Source: CAVVYA01 sp963752345 (GTDB lineage: Bacteria > Pseudomonadota > Alphaproteobacteria > SMXQ01). From it: DNA of 64,000 bases. Each line of letters starts with the position of its first letter. Position 1 is the first letter of the stretch. Location of the stretch: the NCBI GenBank assembly GCA_963752345.1, contig CAVVYA010000011.1, forward strand, positions 33,770 to 97,769. The letters run 5' to 3'. The notes below the pieces were generated by a model. It did no database searches. It saw only the letters and a list, made by a program, of their open reading frames with translations, and had not been told where the DNA came from. The position numbers and the translations under genes were made by a program. Below are positions 28,620-40,492 of the stretch, piece after piece.

Positions 28620-30191
28620 TCCCATCCGTCCCGTATTCGATCGGCGGTCAGGCCGACGGCGCCGGCGTGTTCGCCGGATGGCTCGTCGGCAAACCAATGG
28701 GCACGCGCCGCCATGATCGCCTCGTTGGCGTCGTCGGCGGAGATCTTCTTGTCGAGCATCTCGACCAGCTCGTCGCTCGCCAGATCGGCGAGATCGTCGA
28801 GCGTCTTGATGCCCTTCTCGCCGAGCGCGACGAGATGTCGCGGCGTCAGGCCCGGGATGGCGCCGAGCGCGTCGTCGACGCCGAGTTCCTTGCGGCGCGA
28901 CGTCATGCGCTCTTCCTGCTCGGTCAGATAGGTCTGGGCGCGGGTGCGCAGCTCGTTGGCGATGTCTTCGTCGAAGCCTTCGATGCCGCTCAGATCCTCG
29001 AGCGGCACGAACGCGACTTCCTCGATCGAGGAGAAGCCTTCCGTGACCAGCAGATGGGCAATGACGTCGTCGACATCAAGCGCGTCGATGAACATCTGCG
29101 AGCGGCCGCGGAATTCGGCCTGGCGGCGCTCGGATTCCTGCGCCTCGGTGAGGATCGCGATATCCCAGCCGGTGAGCTGGGACGCGAGCCGCACGTTCTG
29201 GCCGCGGCGGCCGATGGCGAGCGACAACTGGTCGTCGGGCACCACCACCTCGATCTTGTGCTGCTCTTCGTCGAGCACGACCTTGCTGACTTCGGCGGGC
29301 GCCAGCGCGTTGACGACGAAGGTCGCCGGATCGTGCGACCACTGGATGATGTCGATCTTCTCGCCCTGCAACTCGCCGACCACGGCCTGCACGCGCGAGC
29401 CGCGCATGCCGACGCAGGCGCCGACCGGATCGATGCTCGAATCGTTGGACAGCACGGCGATCTTGGCGCGGCTGCCGGGGTCGCGCGCCACCGACTTGAT
29501 CTCGATGATGCCGTCGTAGATTTCCGGCACTTCCTGGGCGAACAGCTTGGCCATGAACTCGGGCTTGGTGCGCGACAGGAAAATCTGCGGGCCGCGCGGC
29601 TCTTCGCGCACGTCGTAGATGAAGGCGCGCACCCGGTCGGACTGGCGGAAGTTTTCGCGCGGCAGGCATTCGTCGCGACGCAGCACCGCTTCGGCGCGGC
29701 CGAGATCGACCGTGACATTGCCGAACTCGACGCGCTTGACCAGGCCGTTGACGATCTCGCCGATGCGGTCCTTGTATTCGCGGAATTGGCGCTGGCGCTC
29801 GGCGTCGCGCACCTTCTGCACGATGACCTGCTTCGCGGTCTGCGCGGCGATGCGGCCGAAATCGATCGGCGGCAGCGGCTCGATGAGGAAGTCGCCGGCC
29901 TTGGCGTCCGGGCTTGCGCCGGAGCGCTTCCTTCAGCGTCATCTGGGTCGCTTCGTTTTCGACCGTCTCGACGATCTCGGTATATTTGGCGAGCGTGATC
30001 TCGCCGTTCTTGCGGTTGATGTCGGCGCGAATGTCGTGCTCATGGCCGTATTTCGAGCGGCCGGCCTTCTGGATGGCCTGCTCCATCGCCTCGATCACTT
30101 CTTCGCGGTCGATGCCTTTTTCGCGGGCGACCGTATCGGCCACCTGGATGAGTTCCGGACGGGCCAAGCCCAATGTCGCTTCCATCGCCAT
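28616..30191 (-). CDS. nusA: Transcription termination/antitermination factor NusA (frame interrupted)
   Basis: NusA binds RNA polymerase and nascent RNA and controls pausing and termination. The N-terminal domain starts MAMEATLGLARPELIQVADT; then S1 (KRVEFGNVTVDLGRAEAVL), KH1 with GACVGMRGSRVQAVV and KH2 with LAIGRRGQNVRLA. The C-terminus has two acidic helix-hairpin-helix repeats (AIPGLTPRHLVALGEKGIKT). The shift near 29925 lies between the N-terminal domain and S1. The length of about 525 residues is normal. Its start lies 5 bases after the rimP stop. Confidence 0.92.
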
Positions 30192-30196
30192 GATGT

Positions 30197-30718
30197 CTAC
30201 ACGCGTTTTGTTGTTTGAGTTGCTTCGATCAAATCGTCGGTCAAGACCAGCTTCGCCTTCGCGATCGCGGCGAGCGGCACCAGCGTTTCGTCCGCCCCGG
30301 TGCCCGCCTTCGCGGTTTCGCGCAAGCGTACCTCGTCACCCGTGACACCCATGAGACGGCCGCGGAACCGCTTGCGGCCGTTGACCGGCTGCACGGTTTC
30401 GACGCGCGCCTCGAAGCCGGCGAAGCGTTCGAAATCGTCGCGCTTGACCAGCGGGCGGTCGATCCCGGGAGAGCTCACTTCCAGCGTATAGGCGCCGGCG
30501 ATCGGATCTTCGACGTCGAGCAGCGCCGAGACGGTGCGGCTGATGTCGGCGCAATCGTCGACGGTCATGCCCACGCCATCCTTACGCTCGGCCATGATCT
30601 GCAAAGTGGCGCGCAATTCGCCGCCCTGGATCGCGATCCGCACGAGTTCATAGCCCATCGCGGTCAGCGCTGGTTCAATGAGCCCTTCGATGCGTTGCGC
30701 GGTATCCGCCATCGCCAA
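30197..30718 (-). CDS. rimP: Ribosome maturation factor RimP
   Basis: RimP (YhbC) is needed for 30S subunit maturation. The pattern is IEGLIEPALTAMGYELVRIA near the start, then MTVDDCADISRTVSALLDVE, AYTLEVSSPGIDRPLVKRDD and a C-terminal Sm-like part with GRLMGVTGDEVRL. Its length of 173 residues is normal. It is the first gene of the nusA operon. An alternative ATG two codons downstream (MADTAQRI) is equally plausible. Confidence 0.95.
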   Translation of the reverse strand: MAMADTAQRIEGLIEPALTAMGYELVRIAIQGGELRATLQIMAERKDGVGMTVDDCADISRTVSALLDVEDPIAGAYTLEVSSPGIDRPLVKRDDFERFAGFEARVETVQPVNGRKRFRGRLMGVTGDEVRLRETAKAGTGADETLVPLAAIAKAKLVLTDDLIEATQTTKRV

Positions 30719-31043
30719 CCTGTCTCCACCTGATCCTAAAATCTCGCCTCGCCGCGGCTCGCCGCCGTGGCCCCTGACTCGGCCTTATCCGCAAACGCCA
30801 ACGCCGGCGTGCGGCCCTGGCAATTGCGGGGTCTGCCGCAGCTTCCCCGACGTTCCTTAAGGGGTCACGCCTCCCGACCGGTCTGGACGGAAATAAAAAA
30901 GTGGGCCGCTGGCCCACTCGCTACAAACCCGACCGATTGCTTGAGGCCTTAGAGCAAAGCCAAGCAAAATATAGCCATCTTGCGGATTTCTTCAAGTTTT
31001 TTGAAATCCGCGGCCCACGCTAGGCCATCGCCCTGTGGAGAAC
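30719..31043. other. Intergenic region upstream of rimP
   Basis: About 325 bases. It holds the trmB terminator (30892-30918) and probably the promoter for the rimP-pnp operon, in the 170 bases beyond the terminator; no clear -35/-10 pair was identified. I see no gene here. Confidence 0.6.
30892..30918 (-). terminator. Rho-independent terminator of metK-trmB
   Basis: On the minus strand AGTGGGCC/GGCCCACT (plus 30911-30918 and 30900-30907) form an 8-base stem with a 3-base loop and a TTTTTTATTT tail. It lies about 125 bases after the trmB stop. Confidence 0.9.
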
Positions 31044-31761
31044 TCACCGGGCCTGGCGGCGGAAAGCCAGAAATACCGGGGCGCGGCCTTGCGCCCGGGC
31101 CTTGGCCTCATAGCGGGTTTCCGGCCAGTCCGCCGGCCGTTCCCGCCATTCGGAGGGCGGACGAATCGCGGTAAACGCCGGATTGGCCCGCAGATGATCG
31201 AGCGTCCATTCGACATAGTCGGCATGGTCGCTGGCGACCCGCAATTCCGCGCCGTCCTTCATGACCCGGGCCAGTTCCACCAGGTTTTCCGGACCGATGA
31301 AACGCCGCTTGTGGTGGCGGCTTTTCGGCCATGGATCGGGAAACAGCACGAAAACGCGCCCCAGAGCGGCATCCGGCAGCGCGGCGATCAAGGCGCGCGC
31401 ATCGTCCATCAACACGCGGATATTGGCCGCCCGACCCGGGTCGCGGGCAATTTCGACGAGCAGCGCGGCCATGCCGTTGATGAAAGGCTCGCAGCCGACG
31501 ACGCCGGCGCCCGGATGGGCCGCGGCCTGGGCGAGCAGGTGTTCGCCCGAACCGAAGCCGACTTCGAGCCACAGATCGTCGAATTCCTGGGCAAACAGGC
31601 GCGCGGGGTCGAGCCTGCCCTGTGCCGGCACGGCGACGGTCAGCTTGGGCAGCCACTCGGCGAGGGCCGCCTCGCGGCCCTGCTTGAGCGGCCGGCCGAG
31701 GCGGCGGCCGTAGAGGGTGCGTCGGCGCCCCGTATCCGACGGCGGACCGGGCGGCGCCGGA

Positions 31762-32952
<1,191 letters not shown>

Positions 32953-33177
32953 GGGTAGAGCCTCCGCCGCTAAGGAGAAAGATTAAGATCTGTGGACGTT
33001 ACCGGCGGACCAATAACGGGGGCACTAACCGCGACCGCACGTTGGGGAACCCTCACGAAGACGCCGCCACACGGCGCGTCATGCCGCGATCCAAACCTAT
33101 ACCCCGCCGCGCCCCGGCGCGAGGTTGTTGCAACCTTTGATCCTGCCGTCAAGAGGATTTAGCCCCGGATAAAGGCC

Positions 33178-33657
33178 TCAGGACAGCTTCGATTTGAGAA
33201 GCGCCTTGACCTGGGAGGTCCGGGACAGCGCGCGCACCAGGTCGAGCACCCGCTTGCGCACGTAGGGGTTGGAGATCGCATAGTAGGCCCGCACCAGATC
33301 CATGGTTTCGCGCCGGCTGAACGGATCGCCGGTGACCCCGCTGTTGACGGCCGTCGCCGCTTGCGCGGCTTTGGTCTTCACCGCCGGAACGTCTTCGAAG
33401 AAATAGGCGATGGGCACGGCCAGCGCGCGGCTGAGCTGAAGCAGGCGGCTGGCGCCGATGCGATTGACGCCGCGCTCGTATTTCTGAATCTGCTGGAACG
33501 TCAGCCCGACCGCGCGGCCGAGCTTTTCCTGGCTCATGCCGAGCAGCGTGCGGCGCTGACGCAGCCGGCTGCCGACCGAAATATCGACCGGGTCCGGCGC
33601 ATCGTCTGCCGCTGTCGGGCTGCGCAAGCGGCCGCTCGCGGCTCGCGATTGTCTCAC
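33178..33657 (-). CDS. XRE-family (Cro/CI-type) transcriptional regulator
   Basis: About 159 residues. The helix-turn-helix lies at about residues 29-82: VGSRLRQRRTLLGMSQEKLG, then LTFQQIQKYERGVNRIGAS. The C-terminal half is helical (AYYAISNPYVRKRVLDLVRA) and could mediate oligomerisation. The likely start is GTG at 33657 with a strong GGGAGAGG site 5 bases upstream; a longer frame to 33795 is not supported. An XRE gene between lnt and metK is common in Rhizobiales; its targets are not known from sequence. Confidence 0.85.
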   Translation of the reverse strand: MRQSRAASGRLRSPTAADDAPDPVDISVGSRLRQRRTLLGMSQEKLGRAVGLTFQQIQKYERGVNRIGASRLLQLSRALAVPIAYFFEDVPAVKTKAAQAATAVNSGVTGDPFSRRETMDLVRAYYAISNPYVRKRVLDLVRALSRTSQVKALLKSKLS

Positions 33658-33804
33658 TACCTCTCCCCCGGTACCGCGACACACTATCGCGAGATAAATA
33701 GCATACAACCGTATGCTTTCCACCGTGCTTCTTTTAGCGGGCGCGCGTTGAGATGGGGTTAACGGTGCGGACAAGCGGGCCGCGCGTCCTGACAATCCAA
33801 GATG

Positions 33805-35412
33805 TCAGCGCGTCCCGTGACGGCGCAAACCCGCAATCGCGCCGGCCGCCGCCGCCAGCAGGACCAGCAGAATGCCATTGCCGAAGCGCGCGAAAGGCGT
33901 CGGCGGCAGCGCCTCCGGCAGGGCCGCATCCAGCACGCCCTCGCGCCCGAGCGCGAGGCTGGCGAGGACCCGCCCATAGGGGTCGACGACCGCCGAAATC
34001 CCGGTGTTGGCGACGCGCACCATGGGCAAACCCTCCTCGACCGCGCGCAGCCGGGCACTGGCGAAATGCTGATGCGGCCCGGCGGATTGGCCGAACCAGG
34101 CGTCGTTGGTGACATTGAGCAGCCATTGCGGACGCTGGCCCGCGCGCGCGGTCACACCGCCCGGAAAAATCGCTTCGTAACAGACCAGCGGGCTGACCGG
34201 CGGCAGGCCGGGCAGCACCAGCGTATTGGGCCCGGGGCCGGAGGCGAAGTCGGCGGCGCCCGGCGTGATCTTGTCGATCGGCAGGATGTTGCGCAGCGGC
34301 ACATATTCGCCGAACGGCACGAGATGGAATTTGTCGTAGGTGGCGACGACCTGGCCGCGGTCGTCGATGGCATGCACGCTGTTCCACACCTGGACCGGGA
34401 TGGTGCCCGGCGGATCGACCCGCACGGCGCCGGTCAGCAGCAGGCCGCCCGGCGGCACGACCTGGGCCAGGACGCGCAGCAGTTCGGGCTCGGTCGACAG
34501 GAAATAGGGCAGCGCGGTTTCCGGCCAGACCACGTGGGTGATCGGGCTGGCGCCCGGCTGGCTCGACAACGCGAGATATTTGCGCAGGGTATTGACCCGT
34601 TCGGTTTCTTCCCACTTGAGGCGCTGGTCGATATTGGCCTGCACCAGACGCAGCCGCACGCCGGGCACCATCGACTCGGCCTCCTGCGCCGGCGCGAGCG
34701 CGATGCGCGCGATGCCGCCGAGCGCGCAGACGACCAGCAGCGCGACCATCGCGAGTATCGCCTTGACCGGGCGCCGCGGCGCCGTCGTGGCGCCACACAA
34801 TGCCGCCGGCGCCACGGCTGCCAGCACCGTGACGAAGCTCAAGCCGTAGGCGCCGAACAGCGCCACCGATTGGCTCATGGCCGGCGAGAAAGACCAGGTC
34901 GTGGCCATCAAATTCCACGGAAACCCGGTGAGGATATTGCCGCGCAGCCATTCGACCGCGGTCCACGCGACGGCGAACAGCACGGGCGCCGCGGCGCCGG
35001 CGGCCCAGTTGCGCGCGCGGCCCTCATAGCAGGCGAGGATGGCGAGGCCTGGAAAGATGGCGAAACCGAGCGAGAGTCCGCTGACCGCGAACGGCGCCAG
35101 CCAGCCGAACTTTTCGGCGTCGACCAGCAGGGCGTTGGTGATCCAGTAGAGACCGCTGACGAAATGGGTGAAGCCGAACCACCAGCCGGTGGCGAACGCC
35201 TGCCGCGCGCTACGCGCCCCTTGGGCGAGCCAGAACAATCCGCAGAACGCCGGCAGCAGCGCGGGAAACAGGTAGAGCGGCGGCAGAGCCAGCGTGGCGA
35301 GGCAGCCGCACAAGGCGGCGGCGGCGTAGCGCCGCCATCCCGTCAGCGCCGCCATCTTGTCGGCGAGGCGGTCGAGCCCGGCCCAGCGGTTCGCCACGAC
35401 TGCGACAGACAA
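33805..35412 (-). CDS. lnt: Apolipoprotein N-acyltransferase
   Basis: Lnt transfers a third acyl chain to the N-terminal Cys of lipoproteins in the inner membrane. Eight or so N-terminal hydrophobic helices (about residues 25-210) precede a periplasmic nitrilase-type domain. The catalytic Glu-Lys-Cys triad is visible: VVWPETALPYF, YDKFHLVPFGEY and PLVCYEAIFPG. Its length of 535 residues is normal. It lies between corC and the XRE gene on the same strand. Confidence 0.95.
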   Translation of the reverse strand: MSVAVVANRWAGLDRLADKMAALTGWRRYAAAALCGCLATLALPPLYLFPALLPAFCGLFWLAQGARSARQAFATGWWFGFTHFVSGLYWITNALLVDAEKFGWLAPFAVSGLSLGFAIFPGLAILACYEGRARNWAAGAAAPVLFAVAWTAVEWLRGNILTGFPWNLMATTWSFSPAMSQSVALFGAYGLSFVTVLAAVAPAALCGATTAPRRPVKAILAMVALLVVCALGGIARIALAPAQEAESMVPGVRLRLVQANIDQRLKWEETERVNTLRKYLALSSQPGASPITHVVWPETALPYFLSTEPELLRVLAQVVPPGGLLLTGAVRVDPPGTIPVQVWNSVHAIDDRGQVVATYDKFHLVPFGEYVPLRNILPIDKITPGAADFASGPGPNTLVLPGLPPVSPLVCYEAIFPGGVTARAGQRPQWLLNVTNDAWFGQSAGPHQHFASARLRAVEEGLPMVRVANTGISAVVDPYGRVLASLALGREGVLDAALPEALPPTPFARFGNGILLVLLAAAAGAIAGLRRHGTR

Positions 35413-35414
35413 GG

Positions 35415-36350
35415 TTATCCGGCCCGTTGCACGGCGGGTGCCGGCGGCGCGTGGGCGGCGCGCGGCAGATTGCGGATGCGCAGGCGTTTGACGCGCCGCG
35501 GATCGCTGTCGATCACCTCGAATTCGGTGCCCGACGGATGGCGGATGACTTCGCCGCGGCTCGGCATGCGGCCGGCGAGATAGACCACGAGTCCGCCGAG
35601 CGTGTCGATATCCTGGGCGCGCTCCTCCTCGGTCAGCACCGAGCCGACCTTGGCCTCGAAGTCCGCCATCTCGGTGCGCGCGTCGGCGAGCATCGAGCCA
35701 TCGGGACGATCGATCATGCCCGGCGGCTCCTCCACGTCATGCTCGTCCTGGATGTCGCCGACGATGGATTCGATCAGGTCCTCGATCGTCACCAGCCCGT
35801 CGATGCCGCCGTACTCGTCGACCACCATCGCCATGTGCAGGCGGGCGAGACGCATCTCGAGCAGCAGGTCGAGCACGCGCATGCTGGGCGAAACGAACAG
35901 TGCTTTGCGCGTGATCGTGGCGAGATCGAATTCTTCCGGCTTGGTGAAATAGCCGATGACGTCCTTGATGTGAACGATGCCGACCACGTCGTCCAGGGTT
36001 TCGCGATAGACCGGCATGCGCGAGTGCGCCTCGCGGCTCATCCGCTGCATGAGCTCCGGGAAGGTCCTGGAGATTTCCACGGCGACGATGTCGGCGCGCG
36101 GCACCATGACATCGTAGGCGGTGACGTCGCGCAGGCGCAGGATGTTCTGCAGCAACAGCCGTTCGTCGGTGTTGATGGTCTGCGCTTCGGCCTTGCCTTC
36201 TTCGATCAGCTCTTCGATGACGTCGCGGATCGAGTCTTCGGCTGCCTTGCGGCGGCGAAATCTCTGTAGTCCCGCGCGGATGCGTCGCAACAGAGTGGTC
36301 GATGGGATGGCCCCGCTGTCGCGGGGCTCGCTACTGTGAGAGTCGCTCAT
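35415..36350 (-). CDS. Cytosolic CBS-pair protein, CorC/HlyC family
   Basis: This 311-residue protein has two CBS domains (about 70-195: VTAYDVMVPRADIVAVE and RLHMAMVVDEYGGIDGLVT) and a C-terminal CorC_HlyC transporter-associated domain (TLGGLVVYLAGRMPSRGEV). It has no membrane segment, as in soluble CorC proteins associated with magnesium/cobalt efflux or with YbeY/Lnt gene clusters. It starts inside the ybeY end (4-base overlap) and precedes lnt. Often labelled tlyC or corC; the biochemical role is uncertain. Confidence 0.88.
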   Translation of the reverse strand: MSDSHSSEPRDSGAIPSTTLLRRIRAGLQRFRRRKAAEDSIRDVIEELIEEGKAEAQTINTDERLLLQNILRLRDVTAYDVMVPRADIVAVEISRTFPELMQRMSREAHSRMPVYRETLDDVVGIVHIKDVIGYFTKPEEFDLATITRKALFVSPSMRVLDLLLEMRLARLHMAMVVDEYGGIDGLVTIEDLIESIVGDIQDEHDVEEPPGMIDRPDGSMLADARTEMADFEAKVGSVLTEEERAQDIDTLGGLVVYLAGRMPSRGEVIRHPSGTEFEVIDSDPRRVKRLRIRNLPRAAHAPPAPAVQRAG

Positions 36351-36931
36351 GTCCGGGGTCGAGCTGCCTGTGGCTGGTTGCGCGAAACGCGGGATTTTTT
36401 ACGCGGAACACGCGCGCGGTAAGGGTCTGAATGGCCGAACCGCGCCAGCACGGCAGTCTCCAAAGTCTCCATATCGTTGGCTTGGGCTTTCGTCAGGTGA
36501 TCATAGCCCAAAAGGTGCAAAATACCATGGACCACGAGGTGCGAGAGGTGGGCGGCTAGCGTCTTGCCCTGCGCGCGCGCCTCGGAAGCGCTTGTTTCAT
36601 AAGCGATCGCCACGTCGCCCAACGGAAAAACCGGGCGTTCCATGCCGCGCTCCGTCGGGTCGATGGCCGGAAACGACAGCACATTGGTCGGCTTGTCCTT
36701 GCCGCGAAAATCGCGGTTGAGCCGTTGCAGCAGGGCGTCGTCGCCGAGAACCAGGCTGAGCTCGGCGCTGGCCGCGCCGCCCATCTGGCGCGCATCGAAG
36801 CCGGCCGCGGCCAATGCGGCGCGCGCCAGCCGGCGGCAGCGCGTCCGCGCATCCGGTACGCGGCGCAGCCACGCTGCGCTTTCGATCGAGATGGCGATGC
36901 GGACGGCCGGACGGGGAGACCGGTCAGACAT
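36347..36931 (-). CDS. ybeY: Endoribonuclease YbeY
   Basis: YbeY is a metal-dependent single-strand endoribonuclease involved in 16S rRNA 3' maturation. The metal motif HxxxHxxGxxH is present as HLVVHGILHLLGYDH (about residues 138-152). Length is 194 with the ATG at 36931 (MSDRSPRPAV). The last 20 residues are basic and unconserved. It overlaps phoH by 8 bases and corC by 4, indicating a tightly packed operon. Confidence 0.94.
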   Translation of the reverse strand: MSDRSPRPAVRIAISIESAAWLRRVPDARTRCRRLARAALAAAGFDARQMGGAASAELSLVLGDDALLQRLNRDFRGKDKPTNVLSFPAIDPTERGMERPVFPLGDVAIAYETSASEARAQGKTLAAHLSHLVVHGILHLLGYDHLTKAQANDMETLETAVLARFGHSDPYRARVPRKKSRVSRNQPQAARPRT

Positions 36932-38012
36932 TGTCAGCGGGCGGCTTCCCGGCGGCGCCGCGGCCCTTGCCATCACGCTGCTGCTGTTCGTGGCTTTCAT
37001 AGGCGCGCACGATGCGGGCGACCAGCGGATGGCGCACGGTGTCCTCGGCGGTGAAGCGGACGAGGCCGATGCCCTCGACGTCCCGCAGCGTCTCGATCGC
37101 CTCCACCAAACCTGACTTCACGCCGGGCGGCAGGTCGATCTGGCTCGTGTCGCCGGTCACCACCATGCGCGCGCCCTCGCCGAGTCTCGTCAGGCACATC
37201 TTCATCTGGATCGAGGTCGTGTTCTGCGCCTCGTCGAGGATGACGAAGCAATGGGCGAGCGTGCGGCCGCGCATGAAGGCAAGCGGCGCCACCTCGATCT
37301 CGCCGGTCTCCATGCGCTTGATGACCTGCTCGGCCGGCATCATGTCGTGCAGCGCGTCATAGAGCGGCCGCAGATACGGATCGATCTTCTCGCGCATGTC
37401 GCCCGGCAGGAAGCCGAGCCGCTCGCCCGCTTCCACGGCCGGACGCGACAGGATGATGCGGTCGACCTCGCCGGCATTGAGCGCGTTCACCGCGCTGGCG
37501 ACCGCCAGATAGGTCTTGCCGGTGCCCGCGGCACCCAGGCCGAATACCAGATCGTATTTGCGCATGGCGCGCAGATAGGCCGCCTGGTTGGGCGAGCGTG
37601 GCGCGATCTGGCGCTTGCGCGTGGAGATCACCAGATCGTCGCCATAGGACGCCGCCGCACCGCCGGCGCGCGCCGGCGCGCGCGACCCATCGCCCGATTT
37701 CACGTGGCGCAACGCCGCATCGACATCGCCGCTTTCGATCTGCTGGCCGCGCTTGAGCTGGCCGTAAAGACTCTGCAGCACCTGGCGCGCCGCGGCGGCG
37801 GCCTCGGGCGAGCCGGCGATCACCAGCCGGTTGCCCCGGCTGACGACCTGCACGCCCAGCGCGCCTTCGATGCGCACCAGATATTTGTCATGCTCGCCGT
37901 ACAACGCGGGCAGCAGCCGGTTGTCGTCGAATTCCATCTGGATCTGGTCGGCGCCGTCGCCGCCGCCGGAGGATGTGGCTGCCGGATCCGGCATGTCGGA
38001 CGATGGCGTCAC
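36924..38012 (-). CDS. phoH: PhoH-like ATPase
   Basis: PhoH-type P-loop ATPase/helicase-like protein of 362 residues. The Walker A motif GLGAAGTGKTYLA is near 155; the Walker B segment FVILDEAQNTT is near 265, with VVTGDTSQIDLP after it. An N-terminal KH-like region holds VQVVSRGNRLVIAG. The order miaB-phoH-ybeY-corC is widely conserved. Its start overlaps the miaB stop by 4 bases (ATGA). Confidence 0.94.
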   Translation of the reverse strand: MTPSSDMPDPAATSSGGGDGADQIQMEFDDNRLLPALYGEHDKYLVRIEGALGVQVVSRGNRLVIAGSPEAAAAARQVLQSLYGQLKRGQQIESGDVDAALRHVKSGDGSRAPARAGGAAASYGDDLVISTRKRQIAPRSPNQAAYLRAMRKYDLVFGLGAAGTGKTYLAVASAVNALNAGEVDRIILSRPAVEAGERLGFLPGDMREKIDPYLRPLYDALHDMMPAEQVIKRMETGEIEVAPLAFMRGRTLAHCFVILDEAQNTTSIQMKMCLTRLGEGARMVVTGDTSQIDLPPGVKSGLVEAIETLRDVEGIGLVRFTAEDTVRHPLVARIVRAYESHEQQQRDGKGRGAAGKPPADNV

Positions 38013-39425
38013 GCGGCCGCCTCGGCGTGCGGCGAAACCTCGGGCGCGTCGAATTTCGGATCGCCGGTCAGAAGTTCGGCGGCCAGGCTGTTGCCGCGCG
38101 CCTCGGTGACGCGCACGCGGCAGACCGATCCGATGAACAACTCCGGGGCTTCGACGAACACCGCCTGCATGGTGGGGTTGCGCCCGACCAATTGGCCGGC
38201 ATCACGGCCCGGCCGTTCGAAAAGAACGTCGATGTCGCGGCCGACCGTGGCGCGGTCGAAGTCCTTGGTCTGCTGGTTGAGCAGCGCCTGCAGCGCATCG
38301 AGCCGCGCCGCCTTGATGCCCTCGGGCACTTGCTTGGCGATGATGGCGGCCGGCGTGCCCGGGCGGCGGCTGTATTTGAACGAGAAGGCCTGCACGAATC
38401 CGATTTCGCGCGCCAGCGCGAGCGTGGCTTCGAAATCCGCATCGCTTTCGCCGGGGAAGCCGACGATGAAATCGGACGACAGCACCAGATCGGGCCGCGC
38501 TCCGCGCAGCCGGTCGACCACGCGGCGATATGTGTCCACCGTGTATTTGCGGTTCATCGCTTCGAGCATCGCGTCCGATCCCGATTGCACCGGCAGATGC
38601 AGGAACGGCATGAGCTGCGCGACATCGCGATGGGCGGCGATCAGATCGTCGTCCACGTCGTTGGGATGCGAGGTGGTGTAGCGGATGCGCGCGAGGCCGC
38701 CGATCTCGGCAAGTTCGCGGATCAGGCGGCCAAACGACCATTCACGACCGTCTGCGCCGATCCCGTGATAGGCGTTGACGTTCTGGCCGAGCAGCGTGAT
38801 CTCGCGCGCGCCCAGGTCGACCAACCGGCGCGCTTCCGCCACCACGGCCGCGACGGGACGCGAATATTCCGCGCCGCGCGTGTAGGGCACGACGCAGAAG
38901 GTGCAGAATTTGTCGCAGCCTTCCTGCACGGAGAGGAACGCGGCGACGCCCTGCGGCGATGACGCTTCGGGCAAAAAATCGAATTTCGGTTCGGCCGGGA
39001 AATCGGTGTCGAGCACCGCATCTTCGAGTGAGCCGGCGGAACGGCGGCCGACGGCGCGCGCCACCATCTCGGGCAGGCGATGATAGGTCTGCGGCCCGAG
39101 GATCGAGATCGACGAAGGGCGCGCGCGCGGCGATCTCCTCGCCTTCGGCCTGGGCGACGCAGCCGGCGACCGCGAGCAGCATGTCACCGCCGCCGCTGTC
39201 CCGCTTGGCGGCCTTCAGGCGCTTGAGCCTGCCGAGATCGGAGAACACCTTCTCGGACGCCTTCTCGCGGATATGGCACGTGTTGAGGATGACGAGATCG
39301 GCACCCTCCGGCTGAGCGGCGCTCGCGTAACCGAGCGGCGCCAGGACGTCCGCCATGCGGGCGGAATCATAGACATTCATCTGGCAGCCGTAGGTCTTGA
39401 TGAACACTCTCTTGGTCACGCGCAT
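38009..39425 (-). CDS. miaB: tRNA-2-methylthio-N6-dimethylallyladenosine synthase (frame interrupted)
   Basis: MiaB is a radical-SAM enzyme that methylthiolates A37 of tRNA. The first cluster Cys are in TYGCQMNVYDS, NTCHIREKA and AGCVAQAEG. The radical-SAM motif is QEGCDKFCTFCVVPY; a TRAM domain ends the protein. The shift at 39104 (ATC read as CGATC) separates the N-terminal half; removal gives FVDLILGPQTYHRLP, as in homologues. The length of about 470 residues is normal. ATG at 39425 is preferred to a TTG two codons upstream. Confidence 0.93.
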
Positions 39426-39577
39426 CCTCAACAGGCTGGACGTCGGCCGATGGCGGTCGGCATCCTAGGACCGGACCCCCGCTGCGCCAAGCGGTGGCTA
39501 GAAAACTACTGAAATTTCAATAAGTTCCGTAGAGCCCACCGACTCAGGCGGGCACCCTACCATTGCACCCTGGCGAG

Positions 39578-40474
39578 TCAAGTCGGGCGCGGCGTCGGCT
39601 GGCCGGCGGCGGCCGGCGCGACCGCCATGCTGCGCCGCGCGCGCGGCGCGTGCGACGCCGTCGCGACGGCCCGGCCGGTGGCGAACAGCGCCTGGGCATG
39701 ACCTTCGACGACCGCGGCGTGGCTGCGATCGGCCATCAGCTTACGCAGCGCGCTGGGCGTGCTCGGCGCGGCCTCGATCTCGGCCATGGCGAGCGGCGGG
39801 TGGAACGTGACCTGGACGGTCAGTCTGCCCATGGCGATCACGTTGCGGATATGGGCGCCGAGATCCATGCCGCCGTACCACGCGAAATACGGCCGCCATT
39901 CGCGCCCGATGGGCAGGCCGTCGATATGGGTATAGGCGACCGACACCGGCTGCACCACGAGCGGCCGGCCCTCCGCGCGCCGCTCGGCCACGCTGAACAG
40001 GGCGCTCTTGAACGGCAGCACGCGGTTGCCGTCGCTGCTGGTGCCTTCGGGAAACAGAATGAGATCGTCACCCGCTTCGAGCCGCGCGCCGATCTCGTCG
40101 CGATGAAGCGCTGCCTTCGAACCGCGCCGGTCGATGAACACCGTGCGCTGCAGCTTGGCGAGCAGGCCGAAGAACGGCCAATCGGCGATTTCGGCCTTGG
40201 CGACGAAGGACCCGGCGATCAGGCTGCCTAGGATGGCGATGTCGAGATAGGACGCGTGATTGGCGACGAAGAGGACCGGATGGTCGCGGCTCGGCTCGCC
40301 CCGATGTTGCACGTCGATGCCGAGAAGGCGGCAGCACACCCGGTGATAGAACCGCGGCAGGCGCTTGGCCAACGGGGCGCGCAGCGCCACCGCCAGCATT
40401 TGGACCGGCAGCAGCAGCACCGTCCAGATGCCATAGAGCGCGGCACGCAACGTGGCTCGCAAGGGTGATCGCAT
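39578..40474 (-). CDS. Lysophosphatidic acid/ornithine-lipid acyltransferase (PlsC/OlsA-type)
   Basis: This 298-residue acyltransferase has the PlsC motifs: NHASYLD (H-x4-D; about 72-78), then FPEGTSSDG near 140. There is a hydrophobic N-terminus (TLRAALYGIWTVLLLPVQML) that could anchor it in the membrane. Because its upstream neighbour is an OlsB-like gene, it is more likely OlsA, which adds the second acyl group of ornithine lipid, than the main PlsC. The C-terminus is Ala/Pro/Arg-rich and unconserved. Confidence 0.82.
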   Translation of the reverse strand: MRSPLRATLRAALYGIWTVLLLPVQMLAVALRAPLAKRLPRFYHRVCCRLLGIDVQHRGEPSRDHPVLFVANHASYLDIAILGSLIAGSFVAKAEIADWPFFGLLAKLQRTVFIDRRGSKAALHRDEIGARLEAGDDLILFPEGTSSDGNRVLPFKSALFSVAERRAEGRPLVVQPVSVAYTHIDGLPIGREWRPYFAWYGGMDLGAHIRNVIAMGRLTVQVTFHPPLAMAEIEAAPSTPSALRKLMADRSHAAVVEGHAQALFATGRAVATASHAPRARRSMAVAPAAAGQPTPRPT

Positions 40475-40492
40475 GAGAGATCCCAGCCCAGG

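Noticed and set aside
32953..33177. SAM riboswitch upstream of metK
   Set aside because: I looked for SAM-II and SAM/SAH consensus segments and found none; only a possible promoter and a short GGTTG/CAACC repeat were seen.
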